A stretch of DNA of 42,111 nucleotides from Cyanobacteria bacterium QS_8_64_29 (GCA_003022125.1 PXQH01000057.1:18627-60737); one strand, 5' to 3'; positions 8,973-19,145 are shown, counted from the stretch's first letter. The notes: generated by a model from the letters alone, not told the origin. A program made the numbers and translations.

Positions 8973-9113
8973 ATGGCAAATACCGAAGAGCGCAAGCGCC
9001 GGATCTTGGAACACGTCGAGCGCACGACCAATACCGCTCCTGGCAGCCGCACGAGCGACAGCCGCGGGCGCAAGGAACGCGTAATGGAACACATCAATCG
9101 CACCCGCGGCTAG
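8973..9113 (+). CDS. 46-residue basic protein with duplicated RKxRxxEHxxRT motif
   Basis: A very small gene reading MANTEERKRRILEHVERTT at its start and ending RKERVMEHINRTRG. The same motif, R-K-x-R-(I/V)-(L/M)-E-H-(V/I)-x-R-T, occurs twice, separated by a 20-odd residue Ser/Thr/Gly/Arg linker. I do not recognise a function. The two motifs look like short amphipathic, strongly charged helices, and the protein would be cytoplasmic and perhaps nucleic-acid or partner binding (inference). The ATG at 8973 is chosen over an in-frame ATG at 8925 because the extra residues show no motif. It sits 61 bp after the ABC permease and is followed within 30 bp by a perfect hairpin, so it is probably expressed as a defined transcript. 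Confidence 0.6.
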   Translation: MANTEERKRRILEHVERTTNTAPGSRTSDSRGRKERVMEHINRTRG

Positions 9114-9138
9114 CCGCGATCGCGCCGGCTGCGAATAA

Positions 9139-9172
9139 CAACGAGGGGAGCGCCGCGGCGCTCCCCTCGTTG
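9139..9172. terminator. Perfect 16-bp hairpin between convergent genes
   Basis: A perfect inverted repeat with 16-bp arms around a 2-nt centre, built on AGGGGAGCGCC and its complement. It lies between the stop of the 46-residue gene (9113) and the stop of ftsH (9191), which converge. There is no T-tract on the plus side (TTGGCGTTTGG follows) and only a short A/T run on the other side (GAATAACAA, read in reverse). It is best read as a bidirectional, possibly U-tract-independent, terminator or 3'-end stabiliser. It is the strongest hairpin I noticed in the window. Confidence 0.7.
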
Positions 9173-9190
9173 GCGTTTGGGCGCGATTCG

Positions 9191-11038
<1,848 letters not shown>

Positions 11039-11152
11039 AGAAAAACCTCCCTTGCTTGGCCCTATCTCAGCATGCTATCGAGCCCGCGATTGCACTCGGT
11101 GGGATGGGGCAACGGCCGGCGGGCAGCTGCCAAGATGGCTTATTAACTTATA
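11039..11152 (-). promoter_or_regulatory. ftsH leader with strong Shine-Dalgarno and AT-rich promoter patch
   Basis: The 114-bp gap between the pabC-like gene and ftsH holds, on the minus strand, GGAGG at 11046-11050 placed 7 nt before a GTG start. This decides the ftsH initiation site. About 100 nt upstream an AT-rich patch (11139-11156) contains TATAAG and TTAATA on the minus strand, candidates for a -10 element. That would leave a leader of roughly 90 nt. I see no clear stem-loop thermosensor. Confidence 0.4.
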
Positions 11153-11959
11153 TTAACGCGCTCGCTCAGAATGGCTGAAATATTGCCTGAGGGGCGCGAG
11201 CGCTGGGTGCTGGGGGTCAAAGCTCAGCTGCCGCTCGCTCCCCTCAACTGCGCGAATGGGGACCACTTCCACCACGCTGTTGGTGTGGGCCAGTGCTTGC
11301 AAGCCCTCAATAAAGGCGCCATCCCACTGGCACTGGCCGACCGACCACTGCTGCTGCTGCAACCACGTCCAAAGCTGCGATCGCGCCACGCCCGGCAGCA
11401 AGGAGCCCGCATCGGCTGGCGTCCACCAGCAGCCGTCCTGCCAGCCCCACAAGTTCCCCGTGCTGGTCTCCAGCCAATTGCCCTCACCATCGACCAGGAT
11501 GGCTTCTTGGGCGCCGCGCTTTTGCGCCTGGGTGCGGGCCCACCAAGCCGGCAGGTAGTTCCCGGTTTTGAGCTGGGGCAGCGCCCGCGCGCAGCCGCGC
11601 TGGGCCACCCAAGCGGCAATGCCTTGCTGTTGGCACTGGGCCAGATCGCCTGGCAGGGAGCGCCCCGCGATCCACTCCCGCCCGTCCGGAAACAGCACCA
11701 CCCGCAACACCGAGTAGCGCTCGCTCAGCGCTTGAGCCCCAGCCTGCAGGCGCTGCCAATCGGGCGGCTGCCACGCCAGCGCATCGACCCCGCGAGCCAA
11801 GCGCTCGCAGTGAGCCGCCCAGGCAGTGAGCGGATGGCCCAGCGACTGCCGGTAAACGCGGACGGTGCTAAACAGCGTGGCTCCGTACAGCAGCCCCGGA
11901 TCGTCGCCAGCCAGCGCCAGCGTGTTGCCTGACTGCAGCTGCCCGCAGTACCAAAACAT
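11153..11959 (-). CDS. pabC: Class IV aminotransferase, probable aminodeoxychorismate lyase
   Basis: A 268-residue PLP-dependent fold-type IV enzyme. PabC removes pyruvate from 4-amino-4-deoxychorismate to give p-aminobenzoate for folate. Visible elements are PGLLYGATLFSTVRV (phosphate/substrate cup), the PLP lysine in LPQLKTGNYLPAWWAR near residue 152, EAILVDGEGNWLETSTGNLWG (the Glu and Thr/Ser contacting PLP) and the C-terminal HTNSVVEVVPI. Branched-chain or D-amino-acid aminotransferases share the fold, but the short length and the LKTGNYLP block favour aminodeoxychorismate lyase. It lies upstream of ftsH on the same strand. Confidence 0.78.
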   Translation of the reverse strand: MFWYCGQLQSGNTLALAGDDPGLLYGATLFSTVRVYRQSLGHPLTAWAAHCERLARGVDALAWQPPDWQRLQAGAQALSERYSVLRVVLFPDGREWIAGRSLPGDLAQCQQQGIAAWVAQRGCARALPQLKTGNYLPAWWARTQAQKRGAQEAILVDGEGNWLETSTGNLWGWQDGCWWTPADAGSLLPGVARSQLWTWLQQQQWSVGQCQWDGAFIEGLQALAHTNSVVEVVPIRAVEGSERQLSFDPQHPALAPLRQYFSHSERAR

Positions 11960-12048
11960 GGCATCCTGCCCCCCTGCCAGTGCGACTGACGCGCGCTGCT
12001 CCCAGCCGCTACAACAGTAAGGTAGTTACGAACGAGCTGAGGCAATCG

Positions 12049-12528
12049 ATGGTTTCGCCAGCGCGCCCGCCCGTTTCCGAGCAATACCAGCCAGTGCAGC
12101 AAACCCTACAGGCCAGCTTGCACCAAGGCTGGCAGGCGTTTGTCAACAGCTCGGAGCTGCCGCTGCTGCAGGACTTTTTTGCCTTTTTGCAGCAAGCCGG
12201 CTTCGATGAGAGCTGCTACCGGCAAGCCATTCCCAACCCAGCCTACGACAATGCCGCTAAAGCCGTGGGCCGCCCGTTTCTGAGAGCAGCTCGCGAACTG
12301 GGCTTGCAGTTTGACGAGGTTTTCCCCGGTCGCTTTCCCGAGTCTCAAGAGCGCGACGCCACCGACTGCGAGGGACGCACGTTTTATTTGACGGCCTATG
12401 CCGGCGGCGAACCTTGGGGGCGGTTGGTGCTGACGTTCTGGCACTACCACCAGCGGCTGGCCTTTCCCTATCCGCCCGAGCTTGCCCTCGAGTCGCTCGC
12501 GCCAGCCGCCGGCGAGCCGGGCCAGTAG
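12049..12528 (+). CDS. Conserved hypothetical protein, 159 residues
   Basis: I do not recognise a named domain. The protein is soluble, without signal peptide or membrane segment. An N-terminal mostly helical half (LQASLHQGWQAFVNSSELPLLQDFFAFLQQ) leads to a C-terminal half rich in aromatics (YLTAYAGGEPWGRLVLTFWHYHQRL). The ATG at 12049 is chosen; the frame opens at 11980, within the divergent spacer to the pabC-like gene. Its last 61 nt overlap the 3' end of the convergent DUF3153 gene, the only long convergent overlap in the window. Codon bias (GC-ending codons, few stops in this frame only) supports it as real. Confidence 0.6.
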   Translation: MVSPARPPVSEQYQPVQQTLQASLHQGWQAFVNSSELPLLQDFFAFLQQAGFDESCYRQAIPNPAYDNAAKAVGRPFLRAARELGLQFDEVFPGRFPESQERDATDCEGRTFYLTAYAGGEPWGRLVLTFWHYHQRLAFPYPPELALESLAPAAGEPGQ

Positions 12529-13262
12529 CGGTACTTGAGGTAGAACCCAACTGCCGCCAGCAGCGCGATCGCGACAGCACCAATGCCCAGTGGCTCCGGG
12601 AGCCAGAACGTGGCGGCGATGGCGTTGCGCTGGCCAGGTTGCAGCTGCCAGACCAACGTCCCGTCGGCCTCGCGCTCGGGCGCTAGCTTCCCGCCACCGG
12701 CGGAATGGCTGGCGCCCCAGGGCGTACGCAACCGAACGGTCAAACCGTCCCACCCGCGGGCGCTCGGGTCTGCTGCCCCCTCGCGGAGCGGCATCTCGAG
12801 CGCGCGCAGGTCGAGGTTTAGCTGCAGGCGATTGCGCTGCAGCAGCAGCAGGTTGCTTTGCTGCAGCTCGATGCTCGCATCCAGCTGCGGCGCTTCCGGA
12901 GCCTGGCGATTGGGGTCGCCCCAGGCGGGATGGTAAAAGCGCTCGAATTGGCGCACCAGCTCTGGAGCGCTGGCAAAGGGAATGATCGCGCGCACTTCGC
13001 GCTGGGAGCGGCGTTGGGCCCGACCGCCCAAGCGCCGGGCCCGCCGCTCGATGCTGCGCAACCACTGCTGCGCTCGCTCGGGGCTCAGCTGCGCCAATTG
13101 CTCGCCCAGGCGGACGTGCTGCACCAAGGTCCCGCGGTGCGGACCCTGAAACTGCAGGCCCAGCTCATAGCGCGCGCAGCCCGATAGCAATAGGGCACTC
13201 AGCAGGACCAGCAGCAGCACGGCGCGCTGGGGACGGTTGCCATGGGAGATGGAGACGCTCAC
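12468..13262 (-). CDS. DUF3153 domain-containing lipoprotein
   Basis: A 264-residue probable lipoprotein. A basic N-terminus and hydrophobic run VLLLVLLSALLLSGC end in a lipobox with Cys at residue 28, so the mature protein is membrane anchored outside the cytoplasm. The body (RYELGLQFQGPHRGTLVQHVRLGEQL, later FASAPELVRQFERFY) matches my memory of the cyanobacterial DUF3153 family, whose function is unknown. A second hydrophobic helix near residue 225 (IGAVAIALLAAVGFYLKY) gives a C-terminal membrane span. It is the last gene of a seven-gene minus-strand run and lies 13 bp after the TPR-like gene. Confidence 0.75.
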   Translation of the reverse strand: MSVSISHGNRPQRAVLLLVLLSALLLSGCARYELGLQFQGPHRGTLVQHVRLGEQLAQLSPERAQQWLRSIERRARRLGGRAQRRSQREVRAIIPFASAPELVRQFERFYHPAWGDPNRQAPEAPQLDASIELQQSNLLLLQRNRLQLNLDLRALEMPLREGAADPSARGWDGLTVRLRTPWGASHSAGGGKLAPEREADGTLVWQLQPGQRNAIAATFWLPEPLGIGAVAIALLAAVGFYLKYRYWPGSPAAGASDSRASSGG

Positions 13263-13275
13263 CAGCTTGCCTCGC

Positions 13276-13797
13276 TCAAGACCACCACAATAATCCCATC
13301 AAACCCAGCACGCTCAACACCAGGGCAGCCCCAGTAAAGCGGTTGTCTTGCGTATTGACCTCGCTCCAATCGAGGGATTCAGGCTCGGACCGGGTGCCTC
13401 GGGCGCGCTGGCGCCGCAGGCGGCTGCTGCCACCGCGCCGATCGCGCGGCTCGCTATCGGCGAGGGCCGAAAAATCCGGCATTGAGGTCATCCAGCGGGC
13501 AGGCCGCTGCAGGGAAGGGGCTTCCAGGATGTAGCGCATGTCTTTGCCCTGCTTGCGAACGTTGGGACTGGGATGCTGCTGCAGGGCGCGGCACAGATCG
13601 AGCGCTGCTTGCGTTTGGCCAGCTGCCTGGTAGGCGGCTGCCAACCACAGCCGGGCTTCGCCGCCCGCGCGCGAGTGGCGGCGCGTGAGCTGGCTGGCCG
13701 CCTCCAAGCAGTCCACGCTGGCGCGATAGTTGCCTCGTTCGAAGGCCGTCTGGCCCGCTTGGAACGCTTGTTGGAAGTCGAGCTCCTGGGGCGCCAT
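13276..13797 (-). CDS. TPR-like protein with C-terminal membrane helix
   Basis: A 173-residue protein. Residues 1-75 (FQQAFQAGQTAFERGNYRAS, then EARLWLAAAYQAAGQTQAAL) carry two or so TPR-like helical hairpins with the typical Gly/Ala/Tyr pattern. An Arg/Ser-rich, likely unstructured middle follows, then a terminal hydrophobic helix, GAALVLSVLGLMGLLWW. It therefore looks like a tail-anchored adaptor facing the cytoplasm. The start is placed at the ATG at 13797. The frame extends to 14013, but that part is the shadow of argB. It lies 19 bp after argB. Function unknown. Confidence 0.7.
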   Translation of the reverse strand: MAPQELDFQQAFQAGQTAFERGNYRASVDCLEAASQLTRRHSRAGGEARLWLAAAYQAAGQTQAALDLCRALQQHPSPNVRKQGKDMRYILEAPSLQRPARWMTSMPDFSALADSEPRDRRGGSSRLRRQRARGTRSEPESLDWSEVNTQDNRFTGAALVLSVLGLMGLLWWS

Positions 13798-13816
13798 GGC
13801 GTCGCGCTCGCCTGTC

Positions 13817-14740
13817 TCATTCGGTCGTTGTGCCGGCTGGTGCCATCGGGTCGTGCTGCTGCGAGGCCACCAGCATGGAACCGATGCCCTCGTCGGTAAA
13901 AATCTCCAGCAGCAAGGCGTGTGGGATGCGGCCGTCGATGATGTGGGCAGCGCGCACCCCCTGAGCCAGCGATCGCACGCAGCACTGCACCTTGGGGACC
14001 ATGCCGCCGGCAACCGTCCCCTGCTCGATCAGGGTGCGGGCCTTGTGGATGTCGAGTTTGGGCACGAGCGTGGCCGGATCGCTGGGATCGGTCAGGATAC
14101 CGGGCGTATCGGTTAGCAAAATGAGCTTCTCGGCGCTCAGCGCCGCTGCCAACTCCCCGGCCACCGTATCGGCGTTGATGTTGTAGGCCTGTCCGTCCGC
14201 ATCGGCAGCAACGCTGGAGATGACCGGTACGTAGCCGCTGCCCACTAGCGACTCCACCAGCGCTGTATTGATGTGGCTGACCTCGCCCACAAAGCCAATG
14301 TCTGGCTGCTGCTGGGGACGTGCGCCAATGGAGTGACCGTCTTTGCCACAAAGGCCCACCGCCGAACCGCCGGCACTGTTAATGGCTGCCACCAGCTCCT
14401 TGTTGACCCGGCCCACCAGCACCATCTCGACGACCGCCATGGTGCTGGCATCGGTGACGCGCAGGCCGTTTTTAAACTGCGGCTCGATGCCCAGCTGTCC
14501 TAGCCAAGCGTTGACCTCGGGGCCGCCGCCGTGAACCACGACCGGGCGGGCCCCCACGCAAGCCAAAAAGACGATGTCTCGGATGACGCGCGCTTTGAGG
14601 GCTTCCTCCTGCATGGCGGCGCCCCCGTACTTGATGACGATCATCCGCCCGGCAAACTGCTGGATGTAGGGCAACGCCTCGCTCAGCACGCGCACCCGCG
14701 TTGCCTCGGCCTCGCCGATGTATTCGCGCTCGCCCACCAT
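13817..14740 (-). CDS. argB: Acetylglutamate kinase ArgB
   Basis: A 307-residue amino-acid-kinase-fold enzyme that phosphorylates N-acetylglutamate, the controlling step of arginine synthesis. The motifs are VIKYGGAAM (phosphate Lys), [42 protein letters not shown] and LTDTPGIL. The N-terminal extension of about 25 residues ([20 protein letters not shown]) is the helix typical of hexameric, arginine-inhibited enzymes. In cyanobacteria and plants these are relieved of inhibition by the PII protein, so regulation by nitrogen status is expected from family knowledge. A C-terminal tail of about ten residues is variable. Confidence 0.96.
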   Translation of the reverse strand: MVGEREYIGEAEATRVRVLSEALPYIQQFAGRMIVIKYGGAAMQEEALKARVIRDIVFLACVGARPVVVHGGGPEVNAWLGQLGIEPQFKNGLRVTDASTMAVVEMVLVGRVNKELVAAINSAGGSAVGLCGKDGHSIGARPQQQPDIGFVGEVSHINTALVESLVGSGYVPVISSVAADADGQAYNINADTVAGELAAALSAEKLILLTDTPGILTDPSDPATLVPKLDIHKARTLIEQGTVAGGMVPKVQCCVRSLAQGVRAAHIIDGRIPHALLLEIFTDEGIGSMLVASQQHDPMAPAGTTTE

Positions 14741-14799
14741 AGGGAATCGGCCCGCGACTGGGGTTTAGCCTAGCAAAGGCGAGCCGGCGCTCCGTGCCC

Positions 14800-15339
14800 T
14801 TACGGCTTGAGGACGCTGGCCATGCGCTCGATGGCCTGGGTGGCGATGCCATCGGGGGAGCAATCCGGCTCGATGGCAACGCGCAAATCGGCTTGCTGGT
14901 AGAGCGGACGGCGCTCTTCCAATAGCGAGGCCAAGCGCTCGACGGGGTTGGGGGCCTGCAACAGCGGCCGGGTGGTATCGCCCGCCAAGCGCTCAGCAAT
15001 GAGCTCGACTGGCGCATCCAACCACACGACCACGCCCTGCTGCAGGTACCCCCAGTTTTGGCGCCGCAGGACGATGCCGCCGCCTGTAGCGATCGCGCTG
15101 CGGGTCTCGGCAGCCAGTTCCTGCAGCACGCGCATTTCCCAATCGCGAAAGCCAGCCTCGCCCTCATCGGCAAAAATCTGGGGGATGGATTTGCCGGCCG
15201 AGCGCGAGACCAAAACGTCCGTATCGAAAAAGCGGTAGTGCAGCTGGCGGGCGAGCGCCTGCCCGACGCTCGTTTTGCCCGCCCCCATCATGCCGATCAA
15301 AAACACGTCCGTACCTTGTAGGGACTCGCGCATGGCCAT
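14800..15339 (-). CDS. aroK: Shikimate kinase AroK
   Basis: A 179-residue P-loop kinase that phosphorylates shikimate at O-3 on the way to chorismate, the precursor of aromatic amino acids and of the phylloquinone and folate routes also present in this window. The Walker A is GMMGAGKTSVGQ near residue 16. Asp pairs in FFDTDVLV, the substrate Arg in FRDWEMRVLQEL, the GGG loop in ATGGGIVLR, and the lid region around RPLLQAPNPVERL are all present. The start is ATG 15339 or ATG 15333. The open frame further upstream is the complement of the LapA-like gene region. It begins 4 bp after that gene's stop. Confidence 0.94.
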   Translation of the reverse strand: MAMRESLQGTDVFLIGMMGAGKTSVGQALARQLHYRFFDTDVLVSRSAGKSIPQIFADEGEAGFRDWEMRVLQELAAETRSAIATGGGIVLRRQNWGYLQQGVVVWLDAPVELIAERLAGDTTRPLLQAPNPVERLASLLEERRPLYQQADLRVAIEPDCSPDGIATQAIERMASVLKP

Positions 15340-15343
15340 TCCC

Positions 15344-15940
15344 CTAACGGCGGTTGGACGCTTCGCTGGTGTCGTCGTCCTCGGACTCGGCCGGCGGTTG
15401 GCTCCAGAGCGGCGGCCGAATGACGCGGTAGTTGGCATCGAAGACGCGATCGCGGGACGCCGAGGTCTCGGGCTCGCCAGGGGTAGGCTCATCCGCCTGG
15501 GCCGGTGGGGCGCTTTGAGAGCTCGATGGGCGCTCGGGCGGGGTCTCGATGTCCCAATCCTCGCTGCTGTCTCGCGTTTCGGTGTTGCCCCACTCGCTCG
15601 AGCTAGCAGCCTCGGCTGCTGGTGCGCCCGCTTGGGGCTCGCTCGCCGCCGGTTCTCGCGCAGGGCGGCCAGCTTCGGGCGAGGCGGGTTGGGGTTGCCT
15701 GGAGGCCCTACTGCGCGACTGCGGGCGCGGGATGGCATAGAGCAGCTGCAGCAGGATGCCAGTCACAAAGCCAGCGACCGCCGCCAGCAGCAGCCAGGCG
15801 CTAGCCGGCAGGGGCTGGGTCTGGAGCCCGCTCTCGCCGCGCCCCAACACCAGCGGCAGCTCGGGCGAGCGGTTCTGGATGAAAAAAATGCCCGCTGCCA
15901 GGCCGAGTGCCACCGTCAGGATCGGTTTCCAAAGCCGCAT
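15344..15940 (-). CDS. Two-helix membrane protein, LapA-like N-terminus
   Basis: A 198-residue protein. Two hydrophobic helices, LTVALGLAAGIFFIQN (about 8-23) and AWLLLAAVAGFVTGILLQLL (about 48-67), form a hairpin. The FFIQNRSPELPLVLG turn after helix 1 resembles LapA/DUF1049-type proteins. From residue 70 onward the chain is a low-complexity Pro/Ser/Glu/Ala region, presumably disordered and cytoplasmic, ending in a short conserved-looking DRVFDANYRVIRPP segment. Function unknown. It sits between ubiX and aroK on the same strand. Confidence 0.65.
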   Translation of the reverse strand: MRLWKPILTVALGLAAGIFFIQNRSPELPLVLGRGESGLQTQPLPASAWLLLAAVAGFVTGILLQLLYAIPRPQSRSRASRQPQPASPEAGRPAREPAASEPQAGAPAAEAASSSEWGNTETRDSSEDWDIETPPERPSSSQSAPPAQADEPTPGEPETSASRDRVFDANYRVIRPPLWSQPPAESEDDDTSEASNRR

Positions 15941-15985
15941 GGTGATAGCGCTCCCTCCACCCGCTACCGCAACGTTGCCTCAATC

Positions 15986-16591
15986 TTAGTGTCCCTGCCA
16001 GCGCTGGAGGGGGACGCAGTCGATGCCAAAGCGATCCAGGGCCCGCGCGACGACAAAATCGACCAAGTCTTCAATCGTTTGCGGTTGGTGGTACCAGCCC
16101 GGCATGGCGGGAACGATGGCAGCCCCCACTTCCGCCAGCGCCGTCAAGTTGCGCAGGTGAATCGCGCTCAGCGGTGTCTCGCGCGGCACCAGCGCGAGCG
16201 GGCGCCCTTCTTTGAGCTGGACTTCGGCGGCACGCTCGAGCAAATCGGAGCTAAACCCGGCTGCGATTTTGCCGATAGCGCTCATGCTGCAGGGAATGAC
16301 CAGCATGCCCAGGGTCCGAAAGGAGCCGCTGGCGATGGCGGCCCCTACATCGCTCCAGCGGTGGCAGTGCAGGGTCCCTGCGCGCTCGACTCCCGCCTGC
16401 TGGCGCCAGAATGCGGCCTGCCGTTCCGGGTCGGCTGGCAGGCGCAGGCCGCGCTCGGCCTCCCACACCATAAAGCTGGACTGGGAGGCCACCAGTTCGA
16501 TGGTGTAGTCTGCCTGGAGTAGGAACTTGAGGGCGCGCTCGGCATAAATGGGACCCGAGGCGCCGCTCACGCCAACGATCAGCGCGCTCAT
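15986..16591 (-). CDS. ubiX: Flavin prenyltransferase UbiX
   Basis: A 201-residue homo-oligomeric flavoprotein that prenylates reduced FMN to make prenyl-FMN, the cofactor of UbiD-type decarboxylases (plastoquinone head-group decarboxylation in cyanobacteria). The features are IVGVSGASGPIYAERAL (FMN phosphate loop), VIPCSMSAIGKIAAGFSSDLLERAAEV, RPLALVPRETPLSAIHLRNL (phosphate-binding Arg and Glu) and IVPAMPGWYHQPQTIEDLVDF. Length and motifs are canonical. Its ATG overlaps the TGA of the upstream RNase II-family gene (ATGA), so the two are likely co-translated. Confidence 0.95.
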   Translation of the reverse strand: MSALIVGVSGASGPIYAERALKFLLQADYTIELVASQSSFMVWEAERGLRLPADPERQAAFWRQQAGVERAGTLHCHRWSDVGAAIASGSFRTLGMLVIPCSMSAIGKIAAGFSSDLLERAAEVQLKEGRPLALVPRETPLSAIHLRNLTALAEVGAAIVPAMPGWYHQPQTIEDLVDFVVARALDRFGIDCVPLQRWQGH

Positions 16592-18879
16592 GCCTCGCTG
16601 GCCTGCACGCTTGCCTGGGCGCCATCGCGCTCGGATGCCTCGGCATCGGTGGCCTCGGCACCACCCACCGCGATCAGATCGATTTGCTGGCGGTAGTAAT
16701 CCACGCTTTTGACCTGCACCTGGACCCGAGCCCCCAGCTTGTAGGTGGTGCGGGTTTTGCGCCCGACGAGGCAGGCATGCCGGGCGCGGTATTCGTACCA
16801 GTCATCTTTGAGTGAGCTGACATGGACCAGTCCCTCGACCAGCAGCGCCTCGATCTCGACAAAGAAGCCGTAGGACTGGACGCCGGTGATGGGACCGACA
16901 AAGACCTCGCCCGTGCGCGCTTTCATCTGGGCAGCTTTTTGCAGGCCCACCAGGTCGGCTTCGGCGTCGGCAATCGTGCGCTCGCGCTCGCCGATTGGGC
17001 CGATCGCGCCGTGGAGGCGCGCTTCCAGATCCGAGTGCACGCGCGCGGGGAGCACGTTCCAGTTGATGCTGTCGTGATTGGCGCTTTTGCCCAGGTCGTA
17101 GCCTTCTTTGGCGCGGCGGTGGCGGCGATCGCGGCCGAACTCGAACAGGGTTTTGAGCGCGCGCTGGACCAGCAAATCGCCGTAGCGCTTGCCAGGGGCC
17201 GTGCAAGGGGCGTAGCCCTCGTCCTCGGCGAGGCCAAAGTAAAACTCGGGCGTTGCGCTCGCGCGCACGGGCTTGAGCGTCGAGCGCAGCAGGTGCGCCA
17301 GGACTTGGGGCGAGGGCGACTGGCTGAATTGGTGGGTAAAGGCCTGGTAGTCCTTGGGCTGCACGGTTTCTGGGTCCGAGAGGCTCAACGCCAGCCCCAG
17401 GTTGTTGCCCAGCCGGATGAGGTCGTTGAGCTCGCCGGGGGGCGGCGCGGACTGGGCCCGGTAGACGCCAGGCAGCGACAGCGCTTGCAAGTGCGCGGCA
17501 ACAGCGCGCCCCGCTAGCACCACCACCTCCCGCAGCAGCGCGCGCACGGGTAGGGCGCTCGAGGTGGCGATCGCGCCCAGGCGCCCCTCATCTTTAAACA
17601 GCGAGCGATCGTCGCCTAGCTCCAGCTCGAAACCGCCGCGCTGGAGCCGCTGGGCTTTGACCAGCGGCGATACCGTAAAAAAGAGCCGATCCAGCATCTG
17701 GATCGCCGCCGCTCGATCGGCGTTGCCTGACTCGCCCTGCCCTAGCAGGGATTGCGCCTGGGCAAAGCTGAGCTGGCGGTCGACGCGCACCACGCTGGGC
17801 GCGAGCTCGAACGACACGAGCCGGCCGGTCTCATTCAGCGTTAGCAAAGCGCTTACCGCCAGCCGATCGGTCTCGGGCTGCAGCGAGCTCTGCTGCAGCA
17901 CGGCCTCAGGGAGCATGGGCAGGACCAACTCCCCCAGATCGGCAGCCGTACCGCGCTTGCGGGCCTCGCGATCAATGGGCCCATCGTCGGGGACGTAGTG
18001 GGCCACATCCGCCATGTGGATGCCCAGCTGCCAGTCGCCGGTTGGCGCGGTCTCTAGGGTGAAGGCGTTCTCAATGAAGGGGGTCTCTGCCGAACGGGGC
18101 GCTTCCTCCAGCGCCAGCGTCAGCTGCTGGCGCAGGTCCTTGCGCTTTTTGATCTCGGGCCGATCGAGCCCCTCGCTCAGCGATTGGGCTGCCTCAGCGA
18201 CGGCGCTGGGGAACTGGCGGGGCAAGTTGTACTTGCAGCAGACCAGATCGGTGTCGGCGGCGGATTCGGGACTGTCGCCCAACACGCGCGTGACGCGCCC
18301 GAGCGGCGGAGTCTGCCCCAGCGGATAGCGCAGCACCTCCACATGGGCCAAGTGCTCGAGCGAAGCTTCCAAGTCGACATCGCCCGCCTCGAGCTCGAGC
18401 TCAAACAGCAAGCGATCGTCGAGCGGGACGGCCCTAAAGCCCGACTCCGAGCGCTGGATCCAAGCCAACAGCGACGGGTTGGCCCGCTCGAGTACGAGCT
18501 GAACCGAGCCTTCCGGCGAGCGGCGGCGGGTTGCTTCTTTGACCACTTTGACCAGCGCCCGATCGCCGTTCCAAGCGCTGCCGAGCTGGCTCTCGCGGAT
18601 GTAGATATCGTCGGCACTCTCATCATGTTCTGGAATGGCAAAGCAAAAGCCTTTGCTGGAGCAGCGCAGCTTGGCCTCGATTGCATCGGGTTGCGGCACG
18701 CGCCGGTACTTGCCGCGCTCTTTGGCGATCGTGCCGGTCCGCTCGAGGGCATCGAGCGCGATGTGGAGCTTTTGCAGGCTCTCCTCGTCCTGGCACTCGA
18801 GCTTTTTCTCCAGAACCTTGGGTGCAACGAGTTTGCTTTCGCTCAGCTGGGAGAGCAACGTCGCGATCGAAAATTCCAT
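16588..18879 (-). CDS. RNase II/R-family (RNB) protein with degenerate active site
   Basis: A 763-residue protein with RNase II/R architecture: N-terminal helical and cold-shock-like domains, a central RNB domain (about 240-600) and a C-terminal S1 domain (TGEVFVGPITGVQSYGFFVEIE). Around the active site the flanks align with the family (LGIHMADVAHYV, IDREARKRGTAADL, VLPMLPE). By hand alignment, however, the four metal-binding Asp positions (E. coli RNase R 272/278/280/281) are Arg262, Phe268, Glu270 and Asn271. The later conserved TSPIRRYxDL block reads TAPGKRYGDLL. It may be an RNA-binding or regulatory paralogue rather than a 3'-5' exonuclease. The start is ATG 18879; the 66 upstream codons lack resemblance. 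Confidence 0.85.
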   Translation of the reverse strand: MEFSIATLLSQLSESKLVAPKVLEKKLECQDEESLQKLHIALDALERTGTIAKERGKYRRVPQPDAIEAKLRCSSKGFCFAIPEHDESADDIYIRESQLGSAWNGDRALVKVVKEATRRRSPEGSVQLVLERANPSLLAWIQRSESGFRAVPLDDRLLFELELEAGDVDLEASLEHLAHVEVLRYPLGQTPPLGRVTRVLGDSPESAADTDLVCCKYNLPRQFPSAVAEAAQSLSEGLDRPEIKKRKDLRQQLTLALEEAPRSAETPFIENAFTLETAPTGDWQLGIHMADVAHYVPDDGPIDREARKRGTAADLGELVLPMLPEAVLQQSSLQPETDRLAVSALLTLNETGRLVSFELAPSVVRVDRQLSFAQAQSLLGQGESGNADRAAAIQMLDRLFFTVSPLVKAQRLQRGGFELELGDDRSLFKDEGRLGAIATSSALPVRALLREVVVLAGRAVAAHLQALSLPGVYRAQSAPPPGELNDLIRLGNNLGLALSLSDPETVQPKDYQAFTHQFSQSPSPQVLAHLLRSTLKPVRASATPEFYFGLAEDEGYAPCTAPGKRYGDLLVQRALKTLFEFGRDRRHRRAKEGYDLGKSANHDSINWNVLPARVHSDLEARLHGAIGPIGERERTIADAEADLVGLQKAAQMKARTGEVFVGPITGVQSYGFFVEIEALLVEGLVHVSSLKDDWYEYRARHACLVGRKTRTTYKLGARVQVQVKSVDYYRQQIDLIAVGGAEATDAEASERDGAQASVQASEA

Positions 18880-19145
18880 GCAGCTAGACCTTGATGTACC
18901 CGTGTGAAGCGAGGGGGAGCGGGCGGTTGGGGGTTGCCAGGGGCAACCCTGTGCCATTCCCGCCCGGCAATCGTTTAAGGCGCGGCTGGCGGCAACCGTA
19001 GCATCCGGAGGCAGCCGCTCGGCACTGCAACGGCCACTGCTCGTCCCGATTGCAGGCGCGTCCTGTGATCGCTGCAACCGGCCAGCCGCGGATGCGTTAC
19101 GCTATAAGTAACTATTTACCTCCATTATTCAAGTTTCGCTGTGGG
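18880..19145. promoter_or_regulatory. Divergent intergenic region of the RNB gene and the next plus-strand gene
   Basis: A 266-bp spacer between the RNase II-family gene (minus) and the hypothetical gene beginning near 19146 (plus). On the plus strand TATAAG at 19103-19108 is the best -10 candidate, within an AT-rich patch (19096-19140) that contrasts with the GC-rich surroundings. A small inverted repeat, GTTAC-N7-GTAAC (19096-19112), brackets it. No coding or RNA gene was recognised. Confidence 0.35.

Noticed and set aside
12017-12029. GTA-N7-TAC in the pabC-like/hypothetical divergent spacer, as a possible NtcA site
   Set aside because: The spacer is 7 nt, not the required 8, and no class II -10 follows at the right distance.
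19108-19119. GTA-N6-TAC upstream of the two-domain hypothetical gene
   Set aside because: The spacer is 6 nt, so it does not fit the NtcA consensus; it is probably part of an AT-rich promoter.
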